Part shown: positions 48,576 through 56,853 of the stretch, piece after piece
Layout: every line of letters starts with the position of its first letter
How positions within the stretch are numbered: position 1 is the stretch's first letter
Assembly (NCBI RefSeq): GCF_004217285.1
Contig: NZ_SHKS01000003.1
Location: 345,169 to 409,168 of the forward strand
DNA length: 64,000 nt
Source of the DNA: Streptomyces sp. BK239
Lineage (GTDB): Bacteria; Actinomycetota; Actinomycetes; Streptomycetales; Streptomycetaceae
Direction: 5' to 3'
The notes under the pieces: generated by a model
The model's input: only the letters and a program-made list of their open reading frames with translations
Told to the model about the DNA's origin: nothing
The model's database searches: none
Made by a program: the position numbers and the translations under genes

Positions 48576-50026
48576 CCACCCACAACTGCGCCGACTGCGG
48601 CACCCGGGCGGAGCCGGGCCAGTCCTTCTGCGACGCCTGCGGAGCCGTACTGAGCTGGACGGACCGCTCCGCGGCCGGCAGGACGCCGGCCGCGACACCG
48701 GCGGGCGCGAGCGCGGGCGCCGAGGGGGACACCCCGAGCGCGGGCGCGGCGGCGGCCGCGGTGACGACGTCCACCGGGACGCCCGCCGCGACGGCGGCGG
48801 GCACGGCGTCCGGTACGGCGGCCGGTGCGCCCGCCGGCGTCGCTGCTCCGGACGTCGCGGAAGCCGGCGCCCCGACCGCGCCCGCCCCGGCGGAACCCTC
48901 GGACGCGGCGGACGCCCACGCCCCCTCGGACGACGAGGACACGGCGGAGACCCCGCTCCCCGCTCTCCCGCCGGAGCAGCCCACCTCGGAGGAGACGCCC
49001 TCCGCACCCCCCACGGCACAGCCGGCCCCGGCGACCTCGCAGCCCACGGCGGCACCGGCACCCGCACCGGCCGCAGCCCCCACGCCCGCCCCCGCGATTC
49101 CCTCCCCCGCTCCCGCTCCCGACGACACCATGACCGCCCGCGCCCGCTCCCTCCTCGTCCCCGTCGCCGAACCGGAGCCCCAGCCCGTGCCGCAGCCCGC
49201 CGTCGCGCCGGTGCTGCCGGGACGGCCGGTCGTGGACCGGCCCCAGGTGCGGGCCCCGGGACCGCAGCAGGGCGAGGTGAACGGCGTGCCCTGCCCCTGG
49301 TGCGCCACCCCCAACAACCCCGACCGGCACTACTGCGTGCGCTGCGCGATGCCGATGACCCTGGTGGACGACGCGCCGGCGCGACGCCCGTGGTGGCGCC
49401 GGCTGCCGGGCTTCCGCAACGGCCGGACGCCGTGGGCGGGCGACCGCCCCCGGCTGCGGCGCACCTTCGACCGGGTCGTGACCTGGGTGGTCGCCGCCGC
49501 CGTGCTCAGCCTCCTGGTGTGGGTCGGGTTCAGCACACCGGGCTGGATCGACGCGACCCGCGACCACTTCGCCAAGCGCGCCCCCGTCGCCCCGGACCAG
49601 ATCACCGCCTCCCGCTCCTACCCCGGGCACAAGCCCGAGCTGGCCTTCGACCGGCTCAACAACAGCTGGTGGGGCCCCGGCGTCTCCCAGTCGGGCCAGG
49701 GCGAGTGGATCGAGGCCCGCTTCGCCGAACCGACCCGTCTGCTGGACCTGATCATCACCCCGGGCGTCTCGACGCGCGGCGACCAGCTCCAGGAGTCGGC
49801 GCTGCCCCACCGGGTGAAGGCGACGATCACGAAGAAGGACGGCACGACGACGACCCGGGACCTCGTGCTGGACCAGGGCGCGGGCGGCCAGCGGCGCGCG
49901 TTCCGCGTCGGCGAGGTCACCAAGGTGCGCCTGACGATCGAGTCGGCGTACGCGGCGTCCGCGAGCAAGCAGGTGGCCATCGCGGAGGTCGAGTTCTTCG
50001 GCCCGTCGACGGCGAACGCCGGCTGA
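48572..50026 (+). CDS. cisA: CisA-like zinc-ribbon, single-pass membrane, glycan-binding protein
   Basis: This 484-residue protein has an N-terminal zinc ribbon (Cys at about 6, 9, 20 and 23), a disordered Ala/Pro linker, a second zinc ribbon (CPWC...CVRC around residues 240-258) and a strongly basic juxtamembrane stretch. One transmembrane helix follows (about 303-323, VVTWVVAAAVLSLLVWVGF). From about 340 a discoidin/NADase-type glycan-binding domain begins (ITASRSYPGHKPELAFDRL, WGPGVSQSGQGEWIEARF). Charges predict N-in, C-out. It matches my recollection of CisA, a membrane protein needed for CIS-dependent cell death in Streptomyces. It is the last gene of the operon. Confidence 0.85.
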   Translation: MTTHNCADCGTRAEPGQSFCDACGAVLSWTDRSAAGRTPAATPAGASAGAEGDTPSAGAAAAAVTTSTGTPAATAAGTASGTAAGAPAGVAAPDVAEAGAPTAPAPAEPSDAADAHAPSDDEDTAETPLPALPPEQPTSEETPSAPPTAQPAPATSQPTAAPAPAPAAAPTPAPAIPSPAPAPDDTMTARARSLLVPVAEPEPQPVPQPAVAPVLPGRPVVDRPQVRAPGPQQGEVNGVPCPWCATPNNPDRHYCVRCAMPMTLVDDAPARRPWWRRLPGFRNGRTPWAGDRPRLRRTFDRVVTWVVAAAVLSLLVWVGFSTPGWIDATRDHFAKRAPVAPDQITASRSYPGHKPELAFDRLNNSWWGPGVSQSGQGEWIEARFAEPTRLLDLIITPGVSTRGDQLQESALPHRVKATITKKDGTTTTRDLVLDQGAGGQRRAFRVGEVTKVRLTIESAYAASASKQVAIAEVEFFGPSTANAG

Positions 50027-50138
50027 TCGGGCGGGAGTTCGCAGGGCCGAGGGCGGTCTCCCGGGCCGGGGGCCGCCCTCGCCGGTGGCGACACCGGGGG
50101 CCGCCGGGACCGCGTGGCCGTCGGACCGTACAACGACA

Positions 50139-50173
50139 CGAGGCCCGTCCCGTGTGACACGGGACGGGCCTCG
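50139..50173. terminator. Strong terminator between CIS operon and tRNA-like gene
   Basis: Perfect 16-bp arms (CGAGGCCCGTCCCGTG and complement) with a TGA loop form a very stable hairpin. It lies 113 bp after the last CIS gene and 8 bp from the 3' end of the minus-strand tRNA-like sequence. It probably serves both sides. Confidence 0.85.
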
Positions 50174-50180
50174 CAGTGAG

Positions 50181-50250
50181 AGCGCCGGGCAGGCCTTGCA
50201 CCTGCATCTCCCCACAGGAAGTGGGGCGTCTTTCCTTGGACCACCAACGC
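50181..50250 (-). tRNA. Unusual tRNA-like gene, anticodon UCC (Gly)
   Basis: Read on the minus strand, the sequence folds as a cloverleaf. The acceptor is GCGTTGG with CCGGCGC, including two G-U pairs (50244-50250 with 50182-50188). It has a short D-arm (GTC/GAC) containing GG, an anticodon stem CCCCA/TGGGG with loop CTTCCTG (anticodon TCC at 50219-50217) and a T-stem GCAGG/CCTGC. The T-loop is TGCAAGG rather than TTCRANN, position 37 is U and 32-38 can pair C-G. CCA is not encoded. It may be a specialised tRNA-Gly or a decaying gene. Confidence 0.6.
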
Positions 50251-50326
50251 AGAACCGGTTCTTCACTGTCGTGCTGACCGGCTCAAGATCAATAGTACAC
50301 GATCTCCGCCGCTTGTCGAACCACCG

Positions 50327-51724
50327 TCATTCGAGCTTCTCCAGCTTCAGGTCCGGCCCGACGACGAGCGTGACCGCGCCCGCCGCCGCGTCCGCGGACA
50401 CCGTCGACGGCGTCCCGGGGAAGCGCGAGGCGAGGACAGCGGCCTGCTTCTCCAGGCCCGTCGGGAAGGTGAGCGCCGACTTGGCCACCGTCCTGCCCGC
50501 GTTGCCGGTGCCGACGACGTTGTAGCCGGCCGCGCGCAGCTTGTCCGCGACCTGCCCCGCCCGGCCCGACACCCCGGTGCCGTTGAGCACCTGGACCCGC
50601 ACCTGCGAGGCGTAGATCAGGTTCTTGACGGAGGCCTGCAACTGCGCCTTGGGCATCTCCTTGTCCTTGGCCAGCGCGGTGAAGACGTCGGTGGCCTGCG
50701 GGTACTGCCAGACGACGTTGGCGATGTCCCTCGGGAAGTCCGCCTCACGCGGGTAGTTGGGCACGGTGAGGAAGGACAGCCGCTCGGTGGGGATGCCCTT
50801 GAGCTCGTTGGCAAGGGCGTAGATCGGCTTGATGCCGTCCATCTCCGGGTCCGTGGTGAGCGACTTGGTGCCGGCCTGGAGGAAGCCGTACAGCGAATCA
50901 GGGCTGGTGAGCTTGGACTTCGCCTTCTTCACCAGCGCGTTCATGAACTCCTGCTGGCGTCCGATGCGCCCGATGTCGGAGCCGTCGCCGACGCCGTAGC
51001 GGACCCGGACGTAACCGAGGGCGGTCTCGCCGTCGACGGTCTGGCAGCCGGCCTTGAGCCTCAGTCTCGCCTTGTCGGAGACGATGTTCTGCTTCGGGCA
51101 GACCTCGATGCCGTCGAGCGCGTCGACCATGCCCTTGAAGCCGGAGAAGTCGATGGACATGAAGTTGTCGATGCGCAGCCCGGTGTGCGCCTCGACGGTC
51201 TTGATGCTGCACGCGGCGGCACCGCCCACCTCGCCGCTGCTGCCGCCGATCGCGAACGCCTCGTTGATCTTGGCCTTGTGCGGCTTGGACATGCTGCCGT
51301 TCCCCCGGTCGCAGGACGGTATCTGCACCCAGGAGTCACGGGGGAAGGACAGCACCGTGGCCCACTCCCGGTTCGCGGGGATGTGCAGCACCATCAGGGT
51401 GTCCGACTGCATCGTGGTCAGATCGGGGCCGCCGTACTTGGAGTTGGCGCCCTCACGGGTGTCGGAGCCGACGACCAGGATGTTCTTCGAGCCCGGGCTG
51501 AGGTTGTCCGGGCGCTCGCCGCCCAGCTTGTCGTCGATGTCGGCGGAGTGGATGTTGCCGTTGAGGTCCTGGTAGATCCAGGCGCCGGCGCCGCCGACCC
51601 CGAGGAGCATCACCGTGAGCACGCCGCCGGTCCACGCCAGCACGCGTCCCCGCCGGGTCAGCCTGGTCTGCCCCCGGCCGTCGGCCCGGCCGGCCGTACG
51701 CCGACGCCCTCGTGTCCCGCTCAT
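50327..51724 (-). CDS. LytR-CpsA-Psr (LCP) family glycopolymer ligase
   Basis: This 465-residue protein has a basic N-tail, a transmembrane helix (about residues 33-53) and an LCP catalytic domain with conserved Arg/Asp segments (ILVVGSDTREGAN, DTLMVLHI, LSFPRDSW, EAFAIGG, RVRYGVGDGSDIGRIGRQQ). A C-terminal LytR_C domain follows (VRVQVLNGTGVSGRAGQVADKL). LCP enzymes attach teichoic or other glycopolymers to peptidoglycan outside the membrane. ATG 51724 was chosen since the upstream frame lacks signal features. It is monocistronic, with a 257-bp leader. Confidence 0.9.
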   Translation of the reverse strand: MSGTRGRRRTAGRADGRGQTRLTRRGRVLAWTGGVLTVMLLGVGGAGAWIYQDLNGNIHSADIDDKLGGERPDNLSPGSKNILVVGSDTREGANSKYGGPDLTTMQSDTLMVLHIPANREWATVLSFPRDSWVQIPSCDRGNGSMSKPHKAKINEAFAIGGSSGEVGGAAACSIKTVEAHTGLRIDNFMSIDFSGFKGMVDALDGIEVCPKQNIVSDKARLRLKAGCQTVDGETALGYVRVRYGVGDGSDIGRIGRQQEFMNALVKKAKSKLTSPDSLYGFLQAGTKSLTTDPEMDGIKPIYALANELKGIPTERLSFLTVPNYPREADFPRDIANVVWQYPQATDVFTALAKDKEMPKAQLQASVKNLIYASQVRVQVLNGTGVSGRAGQVADKLRAAGYNVVGTGNAGRTVAKSALTFPTGLEKQAAVLASRFPGTPSTVSADAAAGAVTLVVGPDLKLEKLE

Positions 51725-51918
51725 CGGCGCTGCCCTCCGCTCGGCCGTTGTGTCACCCCGTACACCGTGCTCGGATCCTCGGCGCTGGTCACCGCCGTTC
51801 GACGGAACTCCACCCGCAGGCAGGAATACGTCCCGAAAGCACAGACGTCTCACCAGACTCGCCAGAGTGCGGCAGGGTTGCCCCAAGTGACCTTTTACGT
51901 AAGTCAAATGACTGACCG

Positions 51919-51962
51919 TGACCCGCACCGGACCGGTGGTGAGAACCGGCAGGTGCGGGTCA
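51919..51962 (-). terminator. Terminator after the lysyl oxidase-like gene
   Basis: An 11-bp perfect outer stem (TGACCCGCACC / GGTGCGGGTCA) encloses a smaller CCGGT/ACCGG stem. It begins 20 bp after the stop of the minus-strand gene. Confidence 0.75.
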
Positions 51963-51981
51963 GGCCGTCACCGGCGCGTGG

Positions 51982-53691
51982 TCAGGGCGCGTTGACGAGG
52001 TCGTACGGCGGGACGGACACCGTGCGGGCGCCCGGCTTGCCGCCGAGGACGACCTTGCGCAGGGAGGTGTTGTTGCTGAGGTCGGTCTCCTTCAGGCGCT
52101 TGGCCGGGTTGGCGAGGACCTCCACGTAGTACGTGCCGTTCGGCAGTCCGGTGATGTCGAAGGACTGGCCCGGCCGGTACTGCGTGTAGGTGTCGCCGGA
52201 GCCGACGTCGAGGACCTCACGCACGGAGATCGAGTTCTGCTCGCCGCACGCGGTGGACAGGTCGGTGTTGTGCGGGTGCCAGTCGGCGTTCTTCACCGTG
52301 TAGTCGACGGCGTCGGTGTTGGCCAGGCAGAACGCCTCCTTGCCGCTACGCACCTGCTTGGTCTTGTCGGCGCTGAGCAGTCGGTAGCTGGCGAAGTCGG
52401 TGAAGTGCCAGTGCTCGTGGCCGACACGCGGGTCCCACTCCATGGTGCCGGTGGGGGTGTAGCCGACCTGCTTGCCGCTTGCGTCGTAGAAGTACTGGTA
52501 GGCGTCCATCAGGTCCTTGCCGGGGCTGCGGAAGCCGTCCACGACGAGGGGGGCGGGGCCCGCGTTCCAGACGTTGGCGCTGAAGGCAAGGTAGTCCTTG
52601 CCGGGTACGTCGCCGTCCTCGCCGTCGGTGATCTGGAAGCCCCAGGCCGGCAGGGAGCGCAGGTCGGGCTTGGGCACGTTCGCGGGGACGGTCGCGCGGC
52701 CGGTGGGCCGCTGGGCGTTGGCCTTCAGCGCGGGCGCGATGCGGGAGCCGTCGGTGTGGCCCTTGCCGTCGCCCAGGTGGTGGGCGAGGCCGCGGGCCTC
52801 CAGGGCGTGCGGGAGGGCGGGCGCGGTGGGCTCGTCCGCGCCGCGCGAACCGTAGTGGTGACCGCCGCCGGGGGCCTCTGCGGCGCCCTGCGCGCCGTGC
52901 GCCCCGTGGGCCGCCTTCGCGCCGTGCGAGCCGTGGGCGAGGTTGGACCGCAGCCCCACGCCGCCCTCACCGTCGTCCGGGGACTCGCGGACCGTGAGCT
53001 TCACGGTCTGCGGCGCGTCGGCCATGCCGAAGTAGTCGCGGTACTTCTTCGCCACCGACACCTTGGCCGTGTACTCGCCCACCGCCAGGTCGGTCGGCTT
53101 GTCGCGGTCACCGGTGCTGGTGTTGGCCGCCCAGCCCTTCTCCACGCCCCACACCGAGCCCAGGGTGAAGGGGTTCGCGGGGCAGCTCTGCGGATAGTGC
53201 GAGGTGGCCGGCGCGTCGGGCCGGATCCGCCCGGAGGCGTTGTTGGGGCAGAAGTCACCCTTGGCGGTGAGGACCTGGGCGCCGGCGGCGTTCTTGATGG
53301 ACACCTCCAGGAAGCCGGGCAGCCCCTGGAAGTCGCGGACGAGCCCGGCGGGCAGCGTCTTCGTCGTCACCTTCTTCCCGTCGCGCAGGATCTGCTGGGC
53401 GACGACGGGGTCCTTGTAGGACTTGCGGGTCACCTTGAACTCGAGCGGCGCGTTGTCGACGGACACGTAGGTGCCCAGGTCCAGGTCGACGCCGGCCTGG
53501 CCGTCCCACTCCCACCGTTCGAGGGTGACGGACTTCGACGCGGCGATCAGCTTGAGCTGCGGCGTGCCGGGCGTGGCCTTCGGCGCCGCGCCGGCGCCGG
53601 GCGCGGCCCCGGCGACGGCGACGACGGCGAGCACGGCCCCGGCGGCGAACGCCGTTCTCTGCAGCTCCCTGCGGTGTTTCTGACTGGTCAT
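51982..53691 (-). CDS. Secreted lysyl oxidase-like protein
   Basis: This 569-residue protein has a Sec signal peptide (hydrophobic core residues 12-30, Ala-rich cleavage). An N-terminal beta-rich region and a His/Gly/Ala-rich linker (about residues 240-310) precede a C-terminal lysyl oxidase domain from about 380. That domain has the copper motif HEHWHFTDF followed by RLLSADKTKQVRSGK, FCLANTD and ADWHPHNTDLSTACG. The family oxidises primary amines using copper and a Lys-Tyr quinone. The gene carries its own terminator. Confidence 0.87.
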   Translation of the reverse strand: MTSQKHRRELQRTAFAAGAVLAVVAVAGAAPGAGAAPKATPGTPQLKLIAASKSVTLERWEWDGQAGVDLDLGTYVSVDNAPLEFKVTRKSYKDPVVAQQILRDGKKVTTKTLPAGLVRDFQGLPGFLEVSIKNAAGAQVLTAKGDFCPNNASGRIRPDAPATSHYPQSCPANPFTLGSVWGVEKGWAANTSTGDRDKPTDLAVGEYTAKVSVAKKYRDYFGMADAPQTVKLTVRESPDDGEGGVGLRSNLAHGSHGAKAAHGAHGAQGAAEAPGGGHHYGSRGADEPTAPALPHALEARGLAHHLGDGKGHTDGSRIAPALKANAQRPTGRATVPANVPKPDLRSLPAWGFQITDGEDGDVPGKDYLAFSANVWNAGPAPLVVDGFRSPGKDLMDAYQYFYDASGKQVGYTPTGTMEWDPRVGHEHWHFTDFASYRLLSADKTKQVRSGKEAFCLANTDAVDYTVKNADWHPHNTDLSTACGEQNSISVREVLDVGSGDTYTQYRPGQSFDITGLPNGTYYVEVLANPAKRLKETDLSNNTSLRKVVLGGKPGARTVSVPPYDLVNAP

Positions 53692-53850
53692 CGGGTTCCT
53701 CGTCTGCGAGTGCCATGGTCGATGGCATCGGACTGGCCGGCCCTCGGACCCGACCTGTACGACGGGCGCTCCCCAAGCACCCCTGCCGACTCCGCGAGCA
53801 CCCTGTGAGAGAGGCGAACCGGTTCCACCGGTTGCCTGCCACCGCGAGAT

Positions 53851-54510
53851 TCACCCGCCGGAGGCCGCCCCTTCCCGCGTCGGCGTCTGCGACCGGAACC
53901 CGAACCCCACTTCCGGCGAAAGCCCGTGATAGTGGCGGAAGTTGTAGATCAATGGGCTCCACGCCGACGGATCCACGTGCTGGGTCCCCGGCACCACGAG
54001 ATCGTCGCGGACGTGCACCCGCACCACCTCGCACTCCACGATCCGGAACTCGCCACCGCCGCCCGGCGTCATCCGCGTCACACGCGCCTCCAGTTGGAGG
54101 GGGCACTCGCCGACCCTGGGCGGCCGCACGACCTCGGCGGGCTGCGGGGTGAGCCCGGCGGCGGCGAACTTGTCCGGCTCGTGCCGGTAGACCCCCCGCT
54201 TCTCCTCGGGCACGGGCTCCGCCCCGGTGAGCGGAGCCAACGCCTCGACCTGTCGCCACAGTTCGGGGCCCGGCAGGTTGATCACCACCTCCGGCCTGGC
54301 GGCCAGGTTCTCGACGGTGCGACTCCCGCGCCCGACCCCGAGCACCACGCTCCACCCCAACGCCCAGACCGACGAGACGGGCGCGAGATTGGGCGACCCG
54401 TCCTCGTTCACGGTCGCCAGCAGAGCGACGGGAGTACCGAAGTAGAGAATCGCCGGAGCAAGGGCCACATGCCGCCCACCCACGACGCCCGACCCAACTG
54501 AAGAAGTCAT
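53851..54510 (-). CDS. Flavin reductase family protein
   Basis: This 219-residue protein has a flavin reductase-like (split barrel) domain with PAILYFGTPVALLATVN, NLAPVSSVWALGW, VLGVGRGSRTVENLAARPEVVINLP and ECEVVRVHVRDDLV. It probably binds FMN and reduces it or acts as an NAD(P)H-FMN oxidoreductase. The ATG 54510 is conserved in pattern. No operon partner is obvious. Confidence 0.82.
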   Translation of the reverse strand: MTSSVGSGVVGGRHVALAPAILYFGTPVALLATVNEDGSPNLAPVSSVWALGWSVVLGVGRGSRTVENLAARPEVVINLPGPELWRQVEALAPLTGAEPVPEEKRGVYRHEPDKFAAAGLTPQPAEVVRPPRVGECPLQLEARVTRMTPGGGGEFRIVECEVVRVHVRDDLVVPGTQHVDPSAWSPLIYNFRHYHGLSPEVGFGFRSQTPTREGAASGG

Positions 54511-54595
54511 GCCGGAACGCTAGACACCGAACACTTCGGCCCCGCCCGAACTGTGAGCGTGCCGCCGGGGCGGACGTGGACCCCCCGTTCGTCCC

Positions 54596-56698
54596 TCAGC
54601 CCGACGCGGCGCCTCCCACGGGCGCGGCCTTGGGAGGGGCGGGGCGTTCCAAGTGGACGACGACCGTCCGGTGAAAACGCTGCACGGCGTCGTCGACACT
54701 GCGGATGAAACCGGACTCGGCGCTGCCCCGACCGCTGCCCATGCCCTTGACGAGGGTGAGCCGGAAACCGGTGATCCTCGCGCCGTTCTTCGGCAGCATG
54801 TCCGCGGGCTCCGGCCGAAGCCGCTCCAGCGTGCCGCGCGGCCCGCCACCCGTCTCCCCTTCGACGAGAGTCTCCACGTGCAGGTCCGCAGGGGCGTCCG
54901 CGAGCCGGCGGACGAGCCGCTTGGCCCAGCTCAGCGGGTACCCCTGACCGGGCGCCGGGATCTCCACGGACGTACGCAGCCTGGCGGTCCGCAGGTCGGC
55001 GCCGACCGTAAGGACACCGGGCGCCCCGTCGATGCGCAGCTCTGCCTGAAGCTTCCCCTCGACGCACAGTTCGTCGGCCATACGTGCCCGTCGTTGCGCG
55101 GGGTCGGCTCCGCGCCGGGCCCGTTGCACCGGCAGCACCTTCTGACCGAGGTCGCCGCCGAGCCCCAGGCAGACCTGACGGATCAACCGCTCCCAGCTCT
55201 CCACGACTTCCAGGGCGCGCGGGTCGCCCTGGCAGAGGGTCTCGTCGTCGATGCCCTTGCGCACGGGAACCCAGGCAGCGCCCATGTTCTGGAAGCCGTG
55301 GCACCCCGAGTTGTCGTGCTGGAGGTAGAGCAGGAGTTCCTGAAGCAGCCAGGCGTGGGCGCTGTTGCCGACGCCCTCGTGCCGGATCAGCATCTGCGCC
55401 TGATGGGCCACCTCGGCCCAGGACAGGTGCCGCAGCGCCACCTTGTGCTTGCGGCGTCCGTCGACCTTCACGTCCACCAGGGGGCTGCCTTCGAGCGCCA
55501 CGTCGTTGGAGAGCGTGATCACGGCTTCGTAGCCGCGCCGTGCGGCGATGTCCATGTACGCCTGCACCTGGTCGGACTTGAGCGCGTTGCCGTTGGTCTT
55601 GGTCTCCACGAGCGCGGTCCACAGCTTGCCGGCGCGGTCGACGCGGATCACGCCGTCCGGGCGGCGCGGGGTGTCGCCGTGCGGCAGCGACACCTCGGTG
55701 AACGTCTCCATGCGACCCGCCGGGGCGCCGAAGCCGGCGGTCAGCCTGCGGCCGAACTCCGGCACCTGCGCCATCACCGCCAGCAGCACCGAGGTGGCCC
55801 GGGTCTCGCGCTCACGGTCGCTCTTGAGCGCGGAGACCGGGAAGAGCCGGGCCTGCGTCCAGGAGTCGTTGTCGGCCAGTGACCTCTTCGCCGCCCTCGG
55901 CAGGGTGACCTTCTTCTTCGCCGTCCGGGGGCGGGATGCGGCCCTCGTGGGCTGCGCGTCGTCGCCGGCTCCTCGCGGAGTGGGAACGGCCGGAAGAGCG
56001 ACAGCTTGCGGCACGGCTTCGTCGGCAGCCGGAGCGGGAGCCGATTCGGTCCCCGGGAGGCCGTCCACCTCGACGGCCGGCACCTGCTCGACGGCGGCAG
56101 CATCTCCGAGGGCCTCGTCAGCGATGCAGTCCTCGGCCGGCCCGTCGGCGGCGTCGTCATCGATGTCGACGCCGAAGTCCGTCGCCAGACCGGCCAGGCC
56201 GGTGTCGTACCCCTGCCCGACCGCCCGGAACTTCCACTCGTCGCCGCGTCGGTACAGCTCGCCGAAGATGAACGCGCTCACCGATCCGGCGTCGTCGATC
56301 GCGAACCGCAGCAGGTCCTCCCCGGAACCGTCGGCCAGTGTGACCCGCAGATCCTCCAACTCCCCGAAACGCGCGCCCCCGTACCGGCTGGCGGCGACGA
56401 CGATGCGCTCCACCTCGGCCGGGATCGCGGTGAGGTCGAACCCGATCCGGTCCTCGCTGCCCTCCCCCGCCGGCGCCTTGCCCAGGAGCTGCACGCTTCC
56501 GTCCGGGGCGACCGGATGGTTGTAGAAGTAGAAGTCGGCGTCGCTGCGGACCTTTCCGTCCCCGTCGAGCAGGAGCACGGAGACGTCCGCGTCCCCCTCA
56601 CCCGTCGAACTGGCCCACCCCAGGCTCACGATCACCGCGTCGACGTTCTCGCTCAGCGCCGTCAGTCCGACGTTGGCGCCTTTGACCATTTCGTGCAC
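54596..56698 (-). CDS. TerD-domain protein fused to probable PD-(D/E)XK nuclease-like domain
   Basis: This 700-residue protein starts at a GTG after GAGGGG. Residues 1-185 are a TerD domain (MVKGANVGLTALSENVDAV, GWASSTGEGDADVSVLLLD, DFYFYNHPVAPDGSV, DNLTAIPAEVERIVVAAS-like segment). A linker of about 70 residues follows. Residues 320-480 carry a nuclease-fold core (PDGVIRVDRAGKLWTALVETKT, with Asp and ExK) and the DQVQAYMDIAARRGYEAVITLSND segment. The C-terminal 150 residues are unassigned. It could be a stress-inducible nuclease, perhaps in DNA or RNA defence; the enzymatic part is inferred from the DxnExK pattern. Confidence 0.82.
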   Translation of the reverse strand: MHEMVKGANVGLTALSENVDAVIVSLGWASSTGEGDADVSVLLLDGDGKVRSDADFYFYNHPVAPDGSVQLLGKAPAGEGSEDRIGFDLTAIPAEVERIVVAASRYGGARFGELEDLRVTLADGSGEDLLRFAIDDAGSVSAFIFGELYRRGDEWKFRAVGQGYDTGLAGLATDFGVDIDDDAADGPAEDCIADEALGDAAAVEQVPAVEVDGLPGTESAPAPAADEAVPQAVALPAVPTPRGAGDDAQPTRAASRPRTAKKKVTLPRAAKRSLADNDSWTQARLFPVSALKSDRERETRATSVLLAVMAQVPEFGRRLTAGFGAPAGRMETFTEVSLPHGDTPRRPDGVIRVDRAGKLWTALVETKTNGNALKSDQVQAYMDIAARRGYEAVITLSNDVALEGSPLVDVKVDGRRKHKVALRHLSWAEVAHQAQMLIRHEGVGNSAHAWLLQELLLYLQHDNSGCHGFQNMGAAWVPVRKGIDDETLCQGDPRALEVVESWERLIRQVCLGLGGDLGQKVLPVQRARRGADPAQRRARMADELCVEGKLQAELRIDGAPGVLTVGADLRTARLRTSVEIPAPGQGYPLSWAKRLVRRLADAPADLHVETLVEGETGGGPRGTLERLRPEPADMLPKNGARITGFRLTLVKGMGSGRGSAESGFIRSVDDAVQRFHRTVVVHLERPAPPKAAPVGGAASG

Positions 56699-56724
56699 AA
56701 GCCCCCCTCACAGCCCCCGCCGAT

Positions 56725-56745
56725 GTGACGCGCGACACACGTCAC
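56725..56745 (-). promoter_or_regulatory. Inverted repeat upstream of TerD-nuclease gene
   Basis: GTGACG and CGTCAC arms around 9 bases lie 27 bp upstream of the GTG start, adjacent to the A/T-rich TTTAATAC stretch (56759-56766). It is a possible operator; no regulator is identified. Confidence 0.35.
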
Positions 56746-56813
56746 GTAAGGCAGAGACTTTAATACGACGAGGGGTCGGCTTCAGGGTGATCTGCGGGAA
56801 AAGCCGTGAGGGC

Positions 56814-56847
56814 GGCAGGCGTCGGTGAGGGCGGCTCGACGCCTGCC
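56814..56847 (-). terminator. Terminator after the secreted metalloprotease gene
   Basis: An 11-bp perfect stem (GGCAGGCGTCG and complement) with a 12-base loop lies 7 bp after the minus-strand stop codon. Confidence 0.75.
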
Positions 56848-56853
56848 GGGGTC

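Noticed and set aside
53815..53835. AACCGGTT-containing dyad upstream of the lysyl oxidase gene region
   Set aside because: Short GC palindromes are frequent in this DNA and this one has no positional support as an operator or terminator.
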